From Dallia pectoralis (lineage: Eukaryota > Chordata > Actinopteri > Esociformes > Umbridae): a DNA stretch of 64,000 nucleotides. The position numbers and the translations under genes were made by a program. Positions 24,784 to 39,700 of the stretch are shown in pieces. The notes under the pieces are model-generated. The model did not search any database. It was not told where the DNA came from and saw nothing but the letters and a program-made list of their open reading frames with translations. The stretch lies in NCBI GenBank assembly GCA_029465975.1, contig CM055753.1, positions 1,811,035 to 1,875,034 on the forward strand, in the 5' to 3' direction. Position 1 is the first letter of the stretch, and every line of letters begins with the position of its first letter.

Positions 24784-27700
24784 TGTGAGAAAGAGAAAGA
24801 GAGAGAGAGATGGTGGAAGACAGAAACACAACACAAAGAAAGTGGAAAAATGAAAGTGAACTAGTTCAAATAGGATGGTGGAGGAAAAGTTGTATGAATT
24901 AGTCGGCATAGACAGAATGCAAAGAATGACAGCGTTGGCAAAAAGAGGAAGGTGGAAAGATACGATACATAAAACAGGCAATAGAGGGTGAAAGCATTGG
25001 ACTTGATGTGATGTGTGACAAAAACAATGCTAAAGAAATGCCTTTGTGTGCGGACAGTCTTGTCCCTCTGACTATTTGTGACATTGGGTTCAGTTACGGT
25101 CACATTTGGCCACTGTCACATTGTTCGTTCTTCTCATTCACTGCCTCCATAGGAAAACATTCACATTGATGGCATTACGTTATCAGGAGAAACAGTGTTG
25201 GGAGGTAACAAAGTACACGTGTGACTAAATTGGGGACAGGTTATTATCACGTCTGTTTCATGTAACACTTCACTTTCAGAAAATATTTATCAGAACTGTC
25301 AAGGGTTTCCATGATAAAATATCGAGTGAGCGCAGCTGTTTGGGTGACAGATGTGAGTTTGCCCATGCATTCTCTCGGTGAACCTTGGTTATCTGCAGCT
25401 AATTACCTCGATAACAGCAAATTCAAAACAGTGTCTTCAAAGTACAGTGGCATGAGTACTGTCAAGTCATCAAGCACTTATTGTGTTAATATGAAAGAAA
25501 ACGTGAAAAAAAAAACGGAGGTAGAGTTGTGTGAGATAATAATAATAATAATTCATTACATTTGTATAGCGCTTTTCTTTCATAGGAACTCAAAGTGCTT
25601 ACAGATAGATACATAGAGGTGTGAGATGGATACATAGAGGTGAGAGATGGATACATAGAGGTGAGAGATGGATACATAGAGGTGAGAGATGGATACATAG
25701 AGGTGAGAGATGGATACATAGAGGTGAGAGATGGATACATAGAGGTGAGAGATGGATACATAGAGGTGAGAGATGGATACATAGAGGTGAGAGATGGATA
25801 CATAGAGGTGAGAGATGGATACATAGAGAGATGGATGGATACATAGAGGATGTGGATACATAGAGGTGAGATGGATACATAGAGGTGAGAGATGGATACA
25901 TAGAGGTGAGAGATGGATACATAGAGGATGGATACATAGAGATGGATACATAGAGGTGAGATGATGGATACATAGAGGTGAGAGATGGATACATAGAGGA
26001 TGGATACATAGAGAGATGGATACATAGAGGTGTGGATACATAGATGGATGGATACATAGAGGTGAGAGATGGATACATAGAGGTGAGAGATGGATACATA
26101 GAGGTGAGATGATGGATACATAGAGGTGATACATAGAGATGGATACATAGAGATGGATGACATAGAGATGGATACATAGAGGTGTGAGATGGATACATAG
26201 AGGTGAGATGGATGGATGGATACATAGAGGTGAGAGATGGATACATAGAGGTGGATACATAGAGATGGATACATAGAGGATGGATGAGAGATGGATACAT
26301 AGAGGTGAGATGGATGGATGGATACATAGAGGTGAGAGATGGATACATAGAGGTGAGAGATGGATACATAGAGGTGAGAGATGGATACATAGAGGTGAAG
26401 ACGGATACATAGAGGTGAGAGATGGATACATAGAGGTGAGAGATGGATACATAGAGGTGAGAGATGGATACATAGAGGTGAGAGATGGATACATAGAGGT
26501 GAGAGATGGATACATAGAGGTGAGAGATGGATACATAGAGGTGAGAGATGAGGAAGACCACGTGAGACAGAAGGTAGCGACTGACTTGGAGAAGCTGGCC
26601 AGGTTCTGAACCACCTTGGCGATGAGGGTGAGAGTTCGAGACGTCCGCTCGCCCGGGTATTCCTGGGTGAGGTTGAAGAGAGAGGGCGACATGATGGCAG
26701 GACACAGGAAGCGGAGAAAGAGGGAGGAGCTAATAAGGCGGTCGGCAATATCCTCCCTCCCCCTCTCGGCACAACGGACCCTCCACGAGGCAAAGACGTC
26801 CTTCAGTTCTCGCGGAAACACACTAGAAAAAAAGGATGGATAAAATGTAAGAGTACTACCTAATTTTTCCATTTAAATAATGATTATCGTGTCCTCCAGA
26901 CACACCACAGTACTGGCGTAGTTATTTGAATGTTCTGACCAATGAGAGTTGACGATCTTGCAGAGTGCCAGTTCGCAGCACATGCGGAGGTTGGCTTGGT
27001 GGTCGGCGAGGACAGACGGTGGGGTTCGCATTGGATCCACCTCACAATTCTCCTCAGACTCGTATAACGCTCGAATGAACTCCCCTGGGAGTGAGACGAC
27101 CATCTGTTAGGCCGTGTCTCCTACTTTATCAACACCACAGCTTTTGTCATTATTTCATGTGCTATGCTAGATTTAGCTTGCCAACAAGCCTCCAAATAAC
27201 AAACCTTAATCAAGCAAATGTTGAACATATAAGAAAAATATCAAATGCTGTTTTTGTTAAAATAGTGAATTCCTTTGGTGTCAGATTACATAGTTTATTT
27301 ATTTCACAGTGGTTCTGGTAAACAGTTTTACCTATGGCATCCTTGAGGTACCGGTACCCTATCAATTTGAGGTACTCCTCTATGGCTTTAGTGGCAAGGG
27401 TGTTCTCTCGAAAGATCAGATGCTCTCTGTCCATGAACCTATCCACCTCGCACATCGCCATGTCTGACAGGAAGTCCTGAAAAACAACAACATCACAACT
27501 CACTGTCACACGGTGGACGCGGCCAGGAAACCCATTTGTTTTATGGAGCTCTACGTTCTTACGGGGGTCCATTTGGCCAACCCCGGTCCAGTACGTTCTT
27601 ACCTTGGCCTTGCCCGTGCTCTGGAGGATGTGCACCAGCGCGTACGCCACCTCCTCTTTGCTTTTGACACTGAGTAAGGGTTCCAGCACGGCGCACAGTG

Positions 27701-30700
27701 TCCGGTAGTTGTTGGTGATGTACTCAGCGAACTCCTTGTACAGCTCCATGGGCAGGATGCTCATCGTCTGGTAGCGGGACTTGAGGCGGATCGAGGCATT
27801 TATGACCTTGCCACTGCCCACGCTGCCGCCCTTTGCCAAAGCGCTGGGCTGGATCACGGGGTACCACTGCTCCACAAACTGCCGTCCCGTGATGCTGGAG
27901 ATGGGGATGGTCACCAGGCCGAGGTAGGTGCTCTTCTCCTGGTTCAGATCGCAGAACAGAGAGTGAAACAAGAGGCAATATCAAAGTACTCGAACTCCGC
28001 ATACTCGAACAATAATAACGATAATAAAAACCACACACACACACACACACCTTGCGCCTCTTTTTGTCCGTCTCCTTGTAAAGATGCAGGCGTAGGCTAC
28101 GAATGGCAGGCAAGTTGTTGAACTCAAAGTGCTCTCCCCAGAAGACGGTGTCCGTGCGGGGTTTGCTAGTGGTGCGCGCGTATAGCATGTCATCTAGACA
28201 CAGCTCACAATAATACCGCTTCTTAGCCGGAAGGTCCCTGGCCTCAATGATCCACAGTTTCAACACATTGTCCACCCTGCGACTGTTGTCCTAAAACCGG
28301 AGCATTGGAGAACGTTAGAGACACGAAGACTGCATGTTAATTAAAAAATAAATAACGTAGAAGGCATTGGGTGTCGACTGTAAATCAGGTTCGTTGTGTG
28401 TCTGTATTTGTTCACCTTGTTGGGTTTGACTGCTCTCTGTAGATTCTCAATCCATTTGTCTCTCTCAGCAGCCGATCGACAGGCAAAGCATTTTGTCCCT
28501 GAAAGGGTGGTCACCTGCAAGCAAATGCACACATGAATGTGAATTGTTATAATTTATTTTCTAAATAATGTTTATTGCCAGGACACACTTACTGAGAAAA
28601 AAGAATTGGTCGGATACACACTTGATTGAGTATGGTAGTTTATCGTATCAGCTGTTTTCTACAATAATCAATAGGTATTTATCTTTTCTAATTTAGTCAT
28701 ACCTTCCTATTATATAATAATATAATATAATAATGGCAGGAACATTTGATTTGCATTAAATACCACAATACATGACGTGTTCTCAGTATCTCTTTAAATT
28801 ATTTCCAACTTTTTCAGATATAATATTGACGATGATACGCCCGATTCACACGGCTGCATTGTACTCACCTCAAAGCAGTACTCCTGGCCTAATATGCTGG
28901 AGTGAACCGGTTTGATGACAGCATCTTCGTCGAGCGTGAGGTCCAGAGCCTCAGCTGCGCTGCTGGGTGACAGCAGGGACTCATGAGAGTGGGACTCCTT
29001 AAAGCTCTGCATCAGGCGTGTCCTGGAGAGACAGGAAACCTTTACATCTTACACACATGTTCAGCAGAAGGATTACATATTTCTGTCAACCTACATTTAT
29101 ACCAGACATGTGTTTTTTCTCTTTCTCGCAACACAGGGCTGAGTGTTTCGTAATTGTGTTCAATAATGTAGATTAAGTGAATAGGAACCTAGAAAAAAGG
29201 CCGAGGAGTTTGTTTAAGTAGAGTTGTGTCAGTGCTATTAAATATTTGTTAATATTTGTATTTTTAAGATTGCACTATGAATGCACTAAGAATATGTATA
29301 TTAAATAGCAAATTACATTTTACAGTTTAATGTAAATCACTGTAAAAGTCTTACTATTTGAAAACTATGTTTTTGTCAGTAGCGATGATGGTTATAGTGT
29401 TTTTGTAGACTGTATTGTTTAAAGTGATTTATTTTAGGATGATTTGTAGTTAGTTGGTGGGTTATTGGTTATTTAATGAGTTCCATCAGAATAACAGGGT
29501 AAATTGATAACTATAAGCAATATACAAATTTAAGCCTGAAATGTGATGAATATTGTAAACACTTCATGGCAATTATTTTACCTCACAATGTTTATGACTG
29601 CATAGCCCAATAGAAATTAGTATTCAACCAGTATATCAAAAGGCTGTGTTAAAGCAATGCCAACCACTCTTCAATGCCAACATTATGGTAATGACAGTAT
29701 CTCCAAATAATGTAAAAAGTGGTAAATCCACATCTCATTTTGCCTTTGAAGTCTGGGGCTCCTATGCAAATTTAAAATGGTTGCAGTTCAAAAACTACAA
29801 ATGGCATCAACATTGTTATGACAAGAAATCGAAGTTGAGGCAGACTTGAAGATGTCGAAGATGGTTTACAGTAGCTTAAATTAAAGACCAGTGGCAAATC
29901 CAACTATTGTTTTTTCCAATAAAGCCTATAGAGTGTCATTCACATTAGTATAGTTCAAACAGATGTCTCCACACATACTGACCCCTAATAAGGCAGTTTA
30001 AAGGTTTGTATAAAACAAACATGACAGGTAATAAGCTATGTTGAAATTTTACAACTTGTAGAATGTGTTTAACTTCATTAATAATTCAAGGCAATCAACA
30101 ACATTTCCCGGAATCATGGGTACGATTCCTTTGGGGTGCAATTTCTTTTTACACATGTTTTAAAGAATTACATTATATTATTTTTCATTAGTTGCAAAGA
30201 AAATCTGTGAGAAATTTAGGGCAAATATATGAGCACTAAGTAATATAGTTTTCAAGTATTGTTTGTCAGAAAATACATCTCAATAAGTGTTTATCTCAAC
30301 AGAAAAAAAAAATTCTCATGTACACACAGGTATCACAGACATAGATGATTGTATATGGTATCAAAAGCACTATAAATAATTAGAATTTTATCATATTTCT
30401 TTATCAGCACTAATGTCAGTCTCCATGTCAAAAAACACTTTGTTGGCTTTACTGGTTTAAGAGCAGTGGCAAATCAAAACATTTTCGAATAAAGAGGAAC
30501 TAATTATTTTAAATCTTGATGTTGATGACTCATGCTAAAAAAAACATTTAACGGGGGCTAGTTTTACATTGCACAGTAGAGACTCAACGAGGTCGACTGG
30601 GACTGTTGCTGTAAAGTTTATGATGAGGAACTATGAAGTTGTAAAATAATTCTGTTTACTTTGACATGAGCAAGGCAGACAAAATGCATTTTAACAGTTT

Positions 30701-33700
30701 AATACAAACTGAAACAGGAGTGTTAAATACCAAAACAGGGAGCACACGTGTACCTCAATCAATCAATCAATCAATCAATCAAATTTATTTATAAAGCCCT
30801 TTTTAGAACAAAAGTTGTCACAAAGTGCTTTTACAATCACCAGCCTGAATCCGACAGAGCAAACATCAACAAGTTGAACAAGTTGATACACGGCGGCTAG
30901 GAAAAACTCCCTGAAAGTCAGATTTAGGAAGAAACCTAGAGAGGAACCAGGCTCTGAGGGATCACCAGTCCTCTTCTGGCTGGGCTGGGTCAGTTTATGA
31001 CAATACAACAAGCGAGGTGTGAAAAACTGAGAAACAAAATAGTCCGGGATGTCCGGGAGGGATGTTGGATTTAAGCTTTTAGGCTTTTAGGAAAGTGTTC
31101 CCTACCTCTCCTGATCAGCACTACGGAAACGTGGTAGAAGCATGTGGCGGAAGCTGCTGGTTCGATCCAGTTTTGGCTGGCTCTTAGCCCTCTTTATGGA
31201 GCCCTTCAACCTTCGACTGAGGAAGCTCTGTTGAGGACATAAGAAGAAACAATTACACAGGTACATTTGATTTAAAATAAACTTAGCAGTTGCTTTTCAT
31301 TCATTCTTGGATTAGAATATTTGGACATCACATTTTAAGATAAAAAATAACATTGTAGAGCTGTCTTTATTGACATTATGGTGAACTGTTGAACGATCGT
31401 ATTCATGCAATATGGTATCATAATGACTTAGCATTGTTACATGCCACTAGTATGAAGTATAAAGATGAACTGAAGTGATTGGTAACTATTAAAATGTTTA
31501 AAATGTAATCTCTCTTCTGTTAATTAAAAAAACCTCAAGTGACATCTAGACACAGCAAATGATTATTGGTATCCCCAAATTTAAGACGTTCATAAGCTAA
31601 TGATGTCATTTTAATATAGACCCCTAAACTGAAAATGAACACTCTAGGATCTTGTATGCTAATGTCTTTGGTCACACAATAACATTATCTAAGATCACAA
31701 ATAGTATCTTAGGAGAAGTAAAGTTAATTAATATAAACAATATATTAAATACTTCTGTTCACTGTAAGCATACAAATCAACAAATACATATCTCTAAATC
31801 CACAGTAAATTCTACAACGCATACAACTACAAGCAACAGAAAAAATGTACATATCTTTTCTCATTCAATAAAAGTTTATTATTTTGTTTTGTTTGTTTGT
31901 GCTTATTTCATGGTTCAGTCAAGACGCAGCAGTTAACAATGCAATTTAAAATGCACTTTAAAACAACCACCATCTCCCACCACTACAATATTCCCCTATG
32001 TCAAATAGGCACTTTTATAGTGTGTTCCTATAATTGGTGATGTTTTAAAATGCTCGTTTAGTGCTTCTGAGAGATGACCACTGGAGGGGGCTATTGGGCT
32101 AAAGATGAATCAACATTCTCCATTCAACAATGCCCAGTCTCAGAGATGGATGGTGTCCTCTTTGAAGACTTGACCGAGCCCATTCTGGGGTTGAACAGGT
32201 TTAAAGCTAATCGTGTAAACATTTGTATTGGTATGCTGGACATTATTTGGAATAACCAAATTGGCAGCATTAATCTTAGCCTACAATCTATTAATATCTC
32301 CACACAGTTAATAACTGACAGAACAAGTGAGATAGTGACACTGTAGGTAGCTGGCAGTTTAAATGGAAATGACGTGATGATAACAGAAATGTAATATAAT
32401 ATTCTTCAATACTTGTTGTCTGAAGGTTTGTGGGGGGGCAATGGGAGGGGTTTCCATGCTTGGCTGTCTCGCAGTGGCAATGCTCTTCCTGCGAGAGCGA
32501 GCGTGCTCTGTAAAAGAGAGAGAGGAAGGGAGAGGGTGAGCGAGAGATGAAAAGAGAAAAGCAAATGTAATAAAAAGTAGCAATAGTAGTGTACATTTGA
32601 AAAATAAATTAATACAATGTTTTATTGGAGATATAGGAAAAATATGTGGCATTATTTGAACCAGCAGGTTATTTCCAGATAAGCCAGTACATGCTAGTGT
32701 TTAAAAATGAAATAAAAATCAGTTGGATACTGGTTTTATTTTAGCCCAGTTCCGCAGGCAAACATTATGGAACGTTGCAGTTATAGCTTGGTAAATAAAG
32801 ACAGACGTGTGCATTAAAGCAAAGCAAAAACGTCCATATATTTCAATATTTTCTTTCTGTTGCGTCCTGTCAGAACAAAACAGTAAAAGCTACTGAAGTG
32901 AACATTAGCTTTATATATTTTATCGTGAATACCTCATTAACGAATCATGCCACAGAGCATGAACAATTTTATTGTCAAAATAGCAACAGCGAACAAGCAA
33001 CACTCATTGTTTTTTTTGCTGTAAAGATAACTTTACAACGTATTCTTGTATTCTTAGTTAAGGGACCGTGTTATAGGTGCAAAATGAATGTAGTCATAAC
33101 GAAGGCCAAATCTGTCCGAAATATTCACCACAAATAATATTTTATCATGTGCCCGGTCCACCCCATCCAACCACCCACGACCAGAACCCCCCCCCATTTG
33201 GAACAGAGCCTTCGGTACTTCAGAATCATAAAGAGTTTTATTAGCCTGTTTACAAAAAACAAGGAGTTTGTTCTGGTCCCTTAATACACACATTAATGAC
33301 GAATATGAACGATAGAAGACAATAAATTAGTAGAATATGCATTTTGTAAATATGTAAGATGCAGATGGGCAAAGGTCTAGTTAGGGTTCAAATATCCAGT
33401 TAGAGTTCAGAGTGAATATGCATGTGAACTGAAAAGTTTAGTTCTGGTGGTATGTTCCTGAGACCAACTACTGTGGGGAAAAAACTGTTCTAGTGGCGAG
33501 GGGTTTGGGCTTCATAAAACTCAGCCTTCTTCCTGAAGGGAGAGGTCTGAATAGTCAGTTTCCACAGTGGGAGGGATCAATCTTTGCTGCCTGCCTCAGT
33601 GACCTGGAGGTGAGTAGTTCACTTAGAGACGGAAGGTTGCATCCAGTGATCCGCTTGGACAGTGCTTTGCCCCAAGCTGTAGGAAGTAGGAAGGAAGGCA

Positions 33701-36700
33701 GGAAGTAGGAAGAGCTGATTACACCCCAGCAAACACAGTAGTCCAGTGGATCTAGTGACGCAGAGCACTTTAAGTCCCTGTCTCGGTCTTGTCACTAACT
33801 TAAAGGCTTGATATTTATGAAATTAAATGTATTTATTAAGTGTAAAGACAACAGGTTTTAGCAAGACAGCAGGCACCATGGAGATCTAACAAGCTCTGGG
33901 AACCAGGCACATTGGTTCCATTAACAGTACTTTCCTACGCATCTGTGGGTCCACACAGATACAGACCCTCCAAGGGTAGCCTGTTCAACATGAAACATTC
34001 TGGTTGCAGCAAATCCCATCAATATGTGCAAATTCTTCACAAATCACAACCTATTTCGAAAACAAACTATAAGATAATTTACCTGATTGATTTCAATGGT
34101 GGAATGTAGATCTCAACATTTTTGAATGAAATCACTGCAATATTTGTTACCATAAATATTAAAGATATGTATTCAAGCAATTCTAAATGTCACATGTGTA
34201 TGCTATGTCATACACTGATGAAGACCTGAACGACTTTGACATGGGTCAAAATGTTTTGGCCAGACAACGGTGTCAGGGCATGTCAGTCAGCACTTGTGAG
34301 TACCTACTGAAAGGGGTCTGTGGAGAGCCAAACCACAAAACAGCACCAGGTTGTTAAGGACACACAAAGATCATCAATGTGCAAGGACAACAAAGGCTTT
34401 CCTGTCGAGTTTGGGGCCAACATAAAGTCTACTGGGGCACAAGTCACTATGTTTTTAATGATAGTAACAGGTGGTAGATAGTCACCGATGTCACAACACA
34501 CAACATCTTTGTAGCCGCAAAACTGCCAGGTGACTCTTGTCTCCCGGCACAGGCACCTACTATGGGCACGCGAGCCAGAAAGTCGCCAGATCCGATGAGT
34601 CCCATTTCCTTTTTCATCACGTGTACGGCTGTGTACGTGTGCACCATTTAACTGTGAAAGTAATGGCAGGATGACCTGGAGCACAATGCATAGATTGTTC
34701 AGGAATGGTTCAAGGCTTTAAAATTCAACAAGGCCGATCCATGGCAGCTCCACTTTGCAACTTCAGGGATTGGCGCTGTTTTGGCGGCAGGCGAAGGACC
34801 CACGACGTATTATAATGTTTTGAGACATCAGTGTATATTTGCCAAGGGCGTTGTTTCTAGTTATTAAACATTATCCTTATATGGGTGGGTAACAAACTCA
34901 AAGCTCTTTGCATTTTGTCAGCTAGATTAAGGAAATCCACACCATATTGTAAATACACATTGGGAAATAGTTCAAGAGAAGGCCACCAGTCAACACACCT
35001 GAACATGAAAAAAATCTTCAACTGGTCTAAACTATATTAAAGATGGTTATTGCATTAAAGGAAATACCAACACTGCCCAGCACAGCAATATTTTGGTGAA
35101 ACAAATTTCCCCAAATACATGTCACCTCAAAAATATCTGGGCCCTTTGACGGATAATAAATATAAAATAGAATTACTGAGCAAGTATGATTAAAAAAACG
35201 GAAAGCTACTTAATTTTTAATTAGCTGCTTGGTCGCTCAGCTAGTTTTCTTACTTTCAGATTTATTCAAAACCAAACTGTTAAGTATAGGAAGCTCAGGC
35301 TTTTTTACAGATTCTTGTGAAGGGTTGATCTATAAGTCAGTTTATCTAGACTGGGTCAAATAGCTTTATTTTTTTGCAGCCTTATTTAATTGGGGTTAAC
35401 TGCCTTTTCGGAAGACTAGACATATTTTTCGCTTGGATGAGGTTCAATCTAGCAACCTTTCGGTTACAGTTTAGAACAACAGGTCCCCACAAGTGCTGTC
35501 TCTCTTCTATGGAACAACCTGAAGCCTTTGGCTTTTCACACAGGCTGTATTTTCTCTTAAGTCGGAGCATTAGAAAACATATTCAGGACTTTTCTAACCT
35601 GGTTAAACCTACACTGAACCAATGTGCCTATTTGGTTTTTGTAGCACCACAAATCTACCACAAATCTACCACAGTAAAACACCAAGCAGTTCCAAAAAGC
35701 CACAGGATATTGACGTCTAAATTATATCTGGAAAACTTCCGTTAGAAACAGCATCAATAAAGAACCATCTTGACTTTTATATGTATGTAAAAACACTTAT
35801 CTCTAAAAAAAACATTAGTCAACTCCTAAAGTGTTAAATATGATATTTTTTTCGAGATGTCCTGACCAATGTTACGAACACTGGCGCTTTAAAGCCTGGA
35901 GTGGTTGGTGGTGGGAACAATGAATTATGCAAATTAGTCTAGTGTAAAGGAACAGAGAGAACAAAAACCTAGACAGACGAAACTAAAGTCAAACACAACA
36001 TTTTTATTACGAAACACACGATTAACACTTTAAAGAAAAGAGGCTTGGCTGGACCAGAAGAAATTATACGTACACAGAAAACTGGACCCAAAGAAATAAT
36101 AAATGTACAGAAAAAACTGGACCCAAAGAAATAATACGTACAGAAAATACCCTAAACAGATCTTCTCTGCCTCAATAACAACTTAGCTTAACAAACCATA
36201 CAAAATACAGTGGGTGTTTTGCAATTCAAACTATTGTACTTAAAGTTTTCCTATGGGAAAGGAACGACTTGGTTGGGTATTCCCTTTTTCCCAGGACAAC
36301 ATTTAACAAGATACCACATCCATCATACTCACATGAAACAGGACAAGGTGAGATGTAACAGCAGAACTATGTGGTGTATGAAGTAATTAATCTACCTTCC
36401 TACCTACGTACGGACATATTGCTCCTTACTTATTGCTAAGAAAACCAATCAGACAGTGCATTCGGATTTCTCGGTCAAAGCAATGGAATATTAAATATAT
36501 CTCAAACCACCCCACCAAGACTGTCTGTGAACGAGAACTGCACTTGTTTAGCTATTTTCTACCATCTCTATTCTACTCAATGTTTACACCCACCAGCTCT
36601 ATATTCTTCGCCTCAATATTAGAGACTTACGGCTCCATTTTCCTCAGCCTTCCAATGGTAACCTTATTAATACTTAGGGGACTATAAATACTCCATCTCC

Positions 36701-39700
36701 CTCTTTCTATCTCTCTGTACTTCTCTCCCACACACTCTTTTACATAATTCCAGTGGTTTACTCCCCCTCCTCTCATCTCTTTCTTTCTGTCCTCCTCCCC
36801 TCTCCTCTGTACACTCTCTTTTCTCTCCTTTTTCTCACCACCCTGCAACTAACACATTTACCGTTCTGGTATAATCTTTCTAAAAAAGGGAAACATTGAC
36901 TAATAGCTGTCCCTGTCTCAGGTCCTCCTGGTTGTGTTGCAGATCTAGTTGCTGCCAGATGTTCCTGCTACCACCGCCCACACCTCACAAGTGTCCCTGT
37001 CCAGCCCACCTGTTTATGTCTCTCACTTTGATTTGTTATAATCACTCTAGACACAGCCCACATGCATTTATGATCTGCTTGTCATCTGAAGAAGCCAAAA
37101 AAAACACTGGCATGGCCCAATGATGGCGAAAACGACTAGAGAAATAAAAAATTCAGTTGGTAGTAATGATAAAATAATAATAGTTCCTAATTTACAAATG
37201 TACAATACATGTGCAGCATAATACATTAGGGTATGGACAATCGACTGCTGTGAACTGAATCAACAGCTGTGACCTGAATCATCTGCAGTGAACTGAATCA
37301 CCTGCTGTGATCCAAATTAACTGCTGTTAACCGAATCAACATACGTGAACTGAATCAACATATGTGAACTGAATCAACATATGTGAACTGAATCAACTTA
37401 TGTGAACTGAATCAACAGCTGTGAACCGAATCAACTGCTGTGAACCGATCCCATCCTGAAGCAAATGAATCACAATTATTATTGGTGATATTGACTCTCG
37501 TGCACTTAAACAGGAATTTGTAAACGCAATACAAAATATATAGAATAAATAAAGAGAAAAATATCACCCCAAAGTTGACAAAATAAACACAGGAAAATAC
37601 ATCACCGTTGTATCTCTTACTGATAATTCCAACAGTAAACTCTGTCATCGATCGGCTCTAATGACTGTGTTGCAAAACTATAAATGGAAATAGAGGTTTA
37701 ATTTAAGGCGTTGTCCTTTAGCAGACTGATGGAAATGCAGAAATCTACACTTGCCCCGTTTACCTTTAACCACCTCTCCGCAGTAAAACACAAAGCAGTT
37801 CCAAAAAGCCACAGAACATGATATCCAACTGGCAAACATAAATTAAAATCAACATTGATGAAGAGTCGCCTTGGTCTGTTAAAATATCAGTAAACTCAAA
37901 GTGCTGAAAACGATGACATATTTCCTTGGATAAAAGCAAATATCTACAGAAATCTTCTTAACCTAGAGTCATCGATGTCCTGGCCGGAATATTGTGTATT
38001 TCATAACACAGTATATATGTCTGCGTGAAAATGACTCACACAGGTCAAAATCTTTGGGGAATCAAGGGACTGAGTCACATACAATCAATTCACATCCATA
38101 TTTATATCGGACAATATTAGTCATTTCATAGCAAAATAGTGTCACTTAGCTCACTCAAATGCTTGGTAACAGCTCAGATAATACCAGGACAAAAATAGCA
38201 AGTACCCAAAATAAGCACAAAAGTGCCATTCAGTTGAACCTGCCAGACAGTTATATCATTAGTGTGCTTACGGTTAGCACATAGATATTAGAAAGTTAAT
38301 TACCGAAAGCCTAGGGGCCTAATTTACATATCAATCAGGCATAAGCACTGACGTGGGCATAAACCATGTGTAAAACAATTTCAAAGTGCAAATTGGTGAA
38401 AATACAAAACAAAATGAACGTTCGCATGGGAGTGTGCATCAATTTACACCCAGCGATTACCATGCAGACCCCCATTGCCAATGGGTGGAATAAGGGAACT
38501 GGTTGTCAATCCCAATGGGTGGAATAAGGGAACTGGTTGTCAATTCCAATGAGTGGAATAAGGGAACTGGTTGTCAATCCCAGTGAGTGGAATAAGGGAA
38601 CTGGTTGTCAATCCCAGTGAGTGGAATAAGGGAACTGGTTGGCAATCCCAGTGAGTGGAATAAGGGAACTGGTTGTCAATCCCAGTGAGTGGAATAAGGG
38701 AACTGGTTGGCAATCCCAGTGAGTGGAATAAGGGAACTGGTTGTCAATCCCAGTGAGTGGAATAAGGGAACTGGTTGTCAATCCCAGTGAGTGGAATAAG
38801 GGAACTGGTTGTCAATCCCAGTGAGTGGAATAAGGGAACTGGTTGTCAATCCCAGTGAGTGGAATAAGGGAACTGGTTGTCAATCCCAGTGAGTGGAATA
38901 AGGGAACTGGTTGTCAATCCCAGTGAGTGGAATAAGGGAACTGGTTGTCAATCCCAGTGAGTGGAATAAGGGAACTGGTTGTCAATCCCAGTGAGTGGAA
39001 TAAGGGAACTGGTTGTCAATCCCAGTGAGTGGAATAAGGGAACTGGTTGTCAATCCCAGTGAGTGGAATAAGGGAACTGGTTGTCAATCCCAGTAAGTGG
39101 AATAAGGGAACTGGTTGTCAATCCCAGTGAGTGGAATAAGGGAACTGGTTGTCAATCCCAGTGAGTGGAATAAGGGAACTGGTCATCAATTCCAATGAGT
39201 GGAATAAGGGAAATGCTTGTCAATTCCAATGAGTGGAATAAGGGAACTGGTTGTCAATCCCAGGAATGAACTGTGGAAATAAGGGAACTGGTTGTCAATC
39301 CCAGTGAGTGGAATAAGGGAACTGGTTGTCAATCCCAGTGAGTGGAATAAGGGAACTGGTTGTCAATCCCAGTGAGTGGAATAAGGGAACTGGTTGTCAA
39401 TCCCAGTGAGTGGAATAAGGGAACTGGTTGTCAATCCCAGTAAGTGGAATAAGGGAACTGGTTGTCAATCCCAGTGAGTGGAATAAGGGAACTGGTTGTC
39501 AATCCCAGTGAGTGGAATAAGGGAACTGGTTATCAATTCCAATGAGTGGAATAAGGGAAATGCTTGTCAATTCCAATGAGTGGAATAAGGGAACTGGTTG
39601 TCAATCCCAGTGAGTGGAATAAGGGAACTGGTTGTCAATCCCAGTGAGTGGAATAAGGGAACTGGTTGTCAATCCCAGTGAGTGGAATAAGGGAACTGGT

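Noticed and set aside
25486..26872. Long open frames (368-435 codons) rich in Ser/Tyr/Pro/Leu/His
   Set aside because: They are read-through of the 21-bp array fused to exon 11; a repeat unit divisible by three keeps frames open. Not a protein.
35870..36380. LTR ending in GTTCGTAACA on the minus strand
   Set aside because: Terminal sequence and AATAAA are suggestive, but no second terminus or duplication could be identified.
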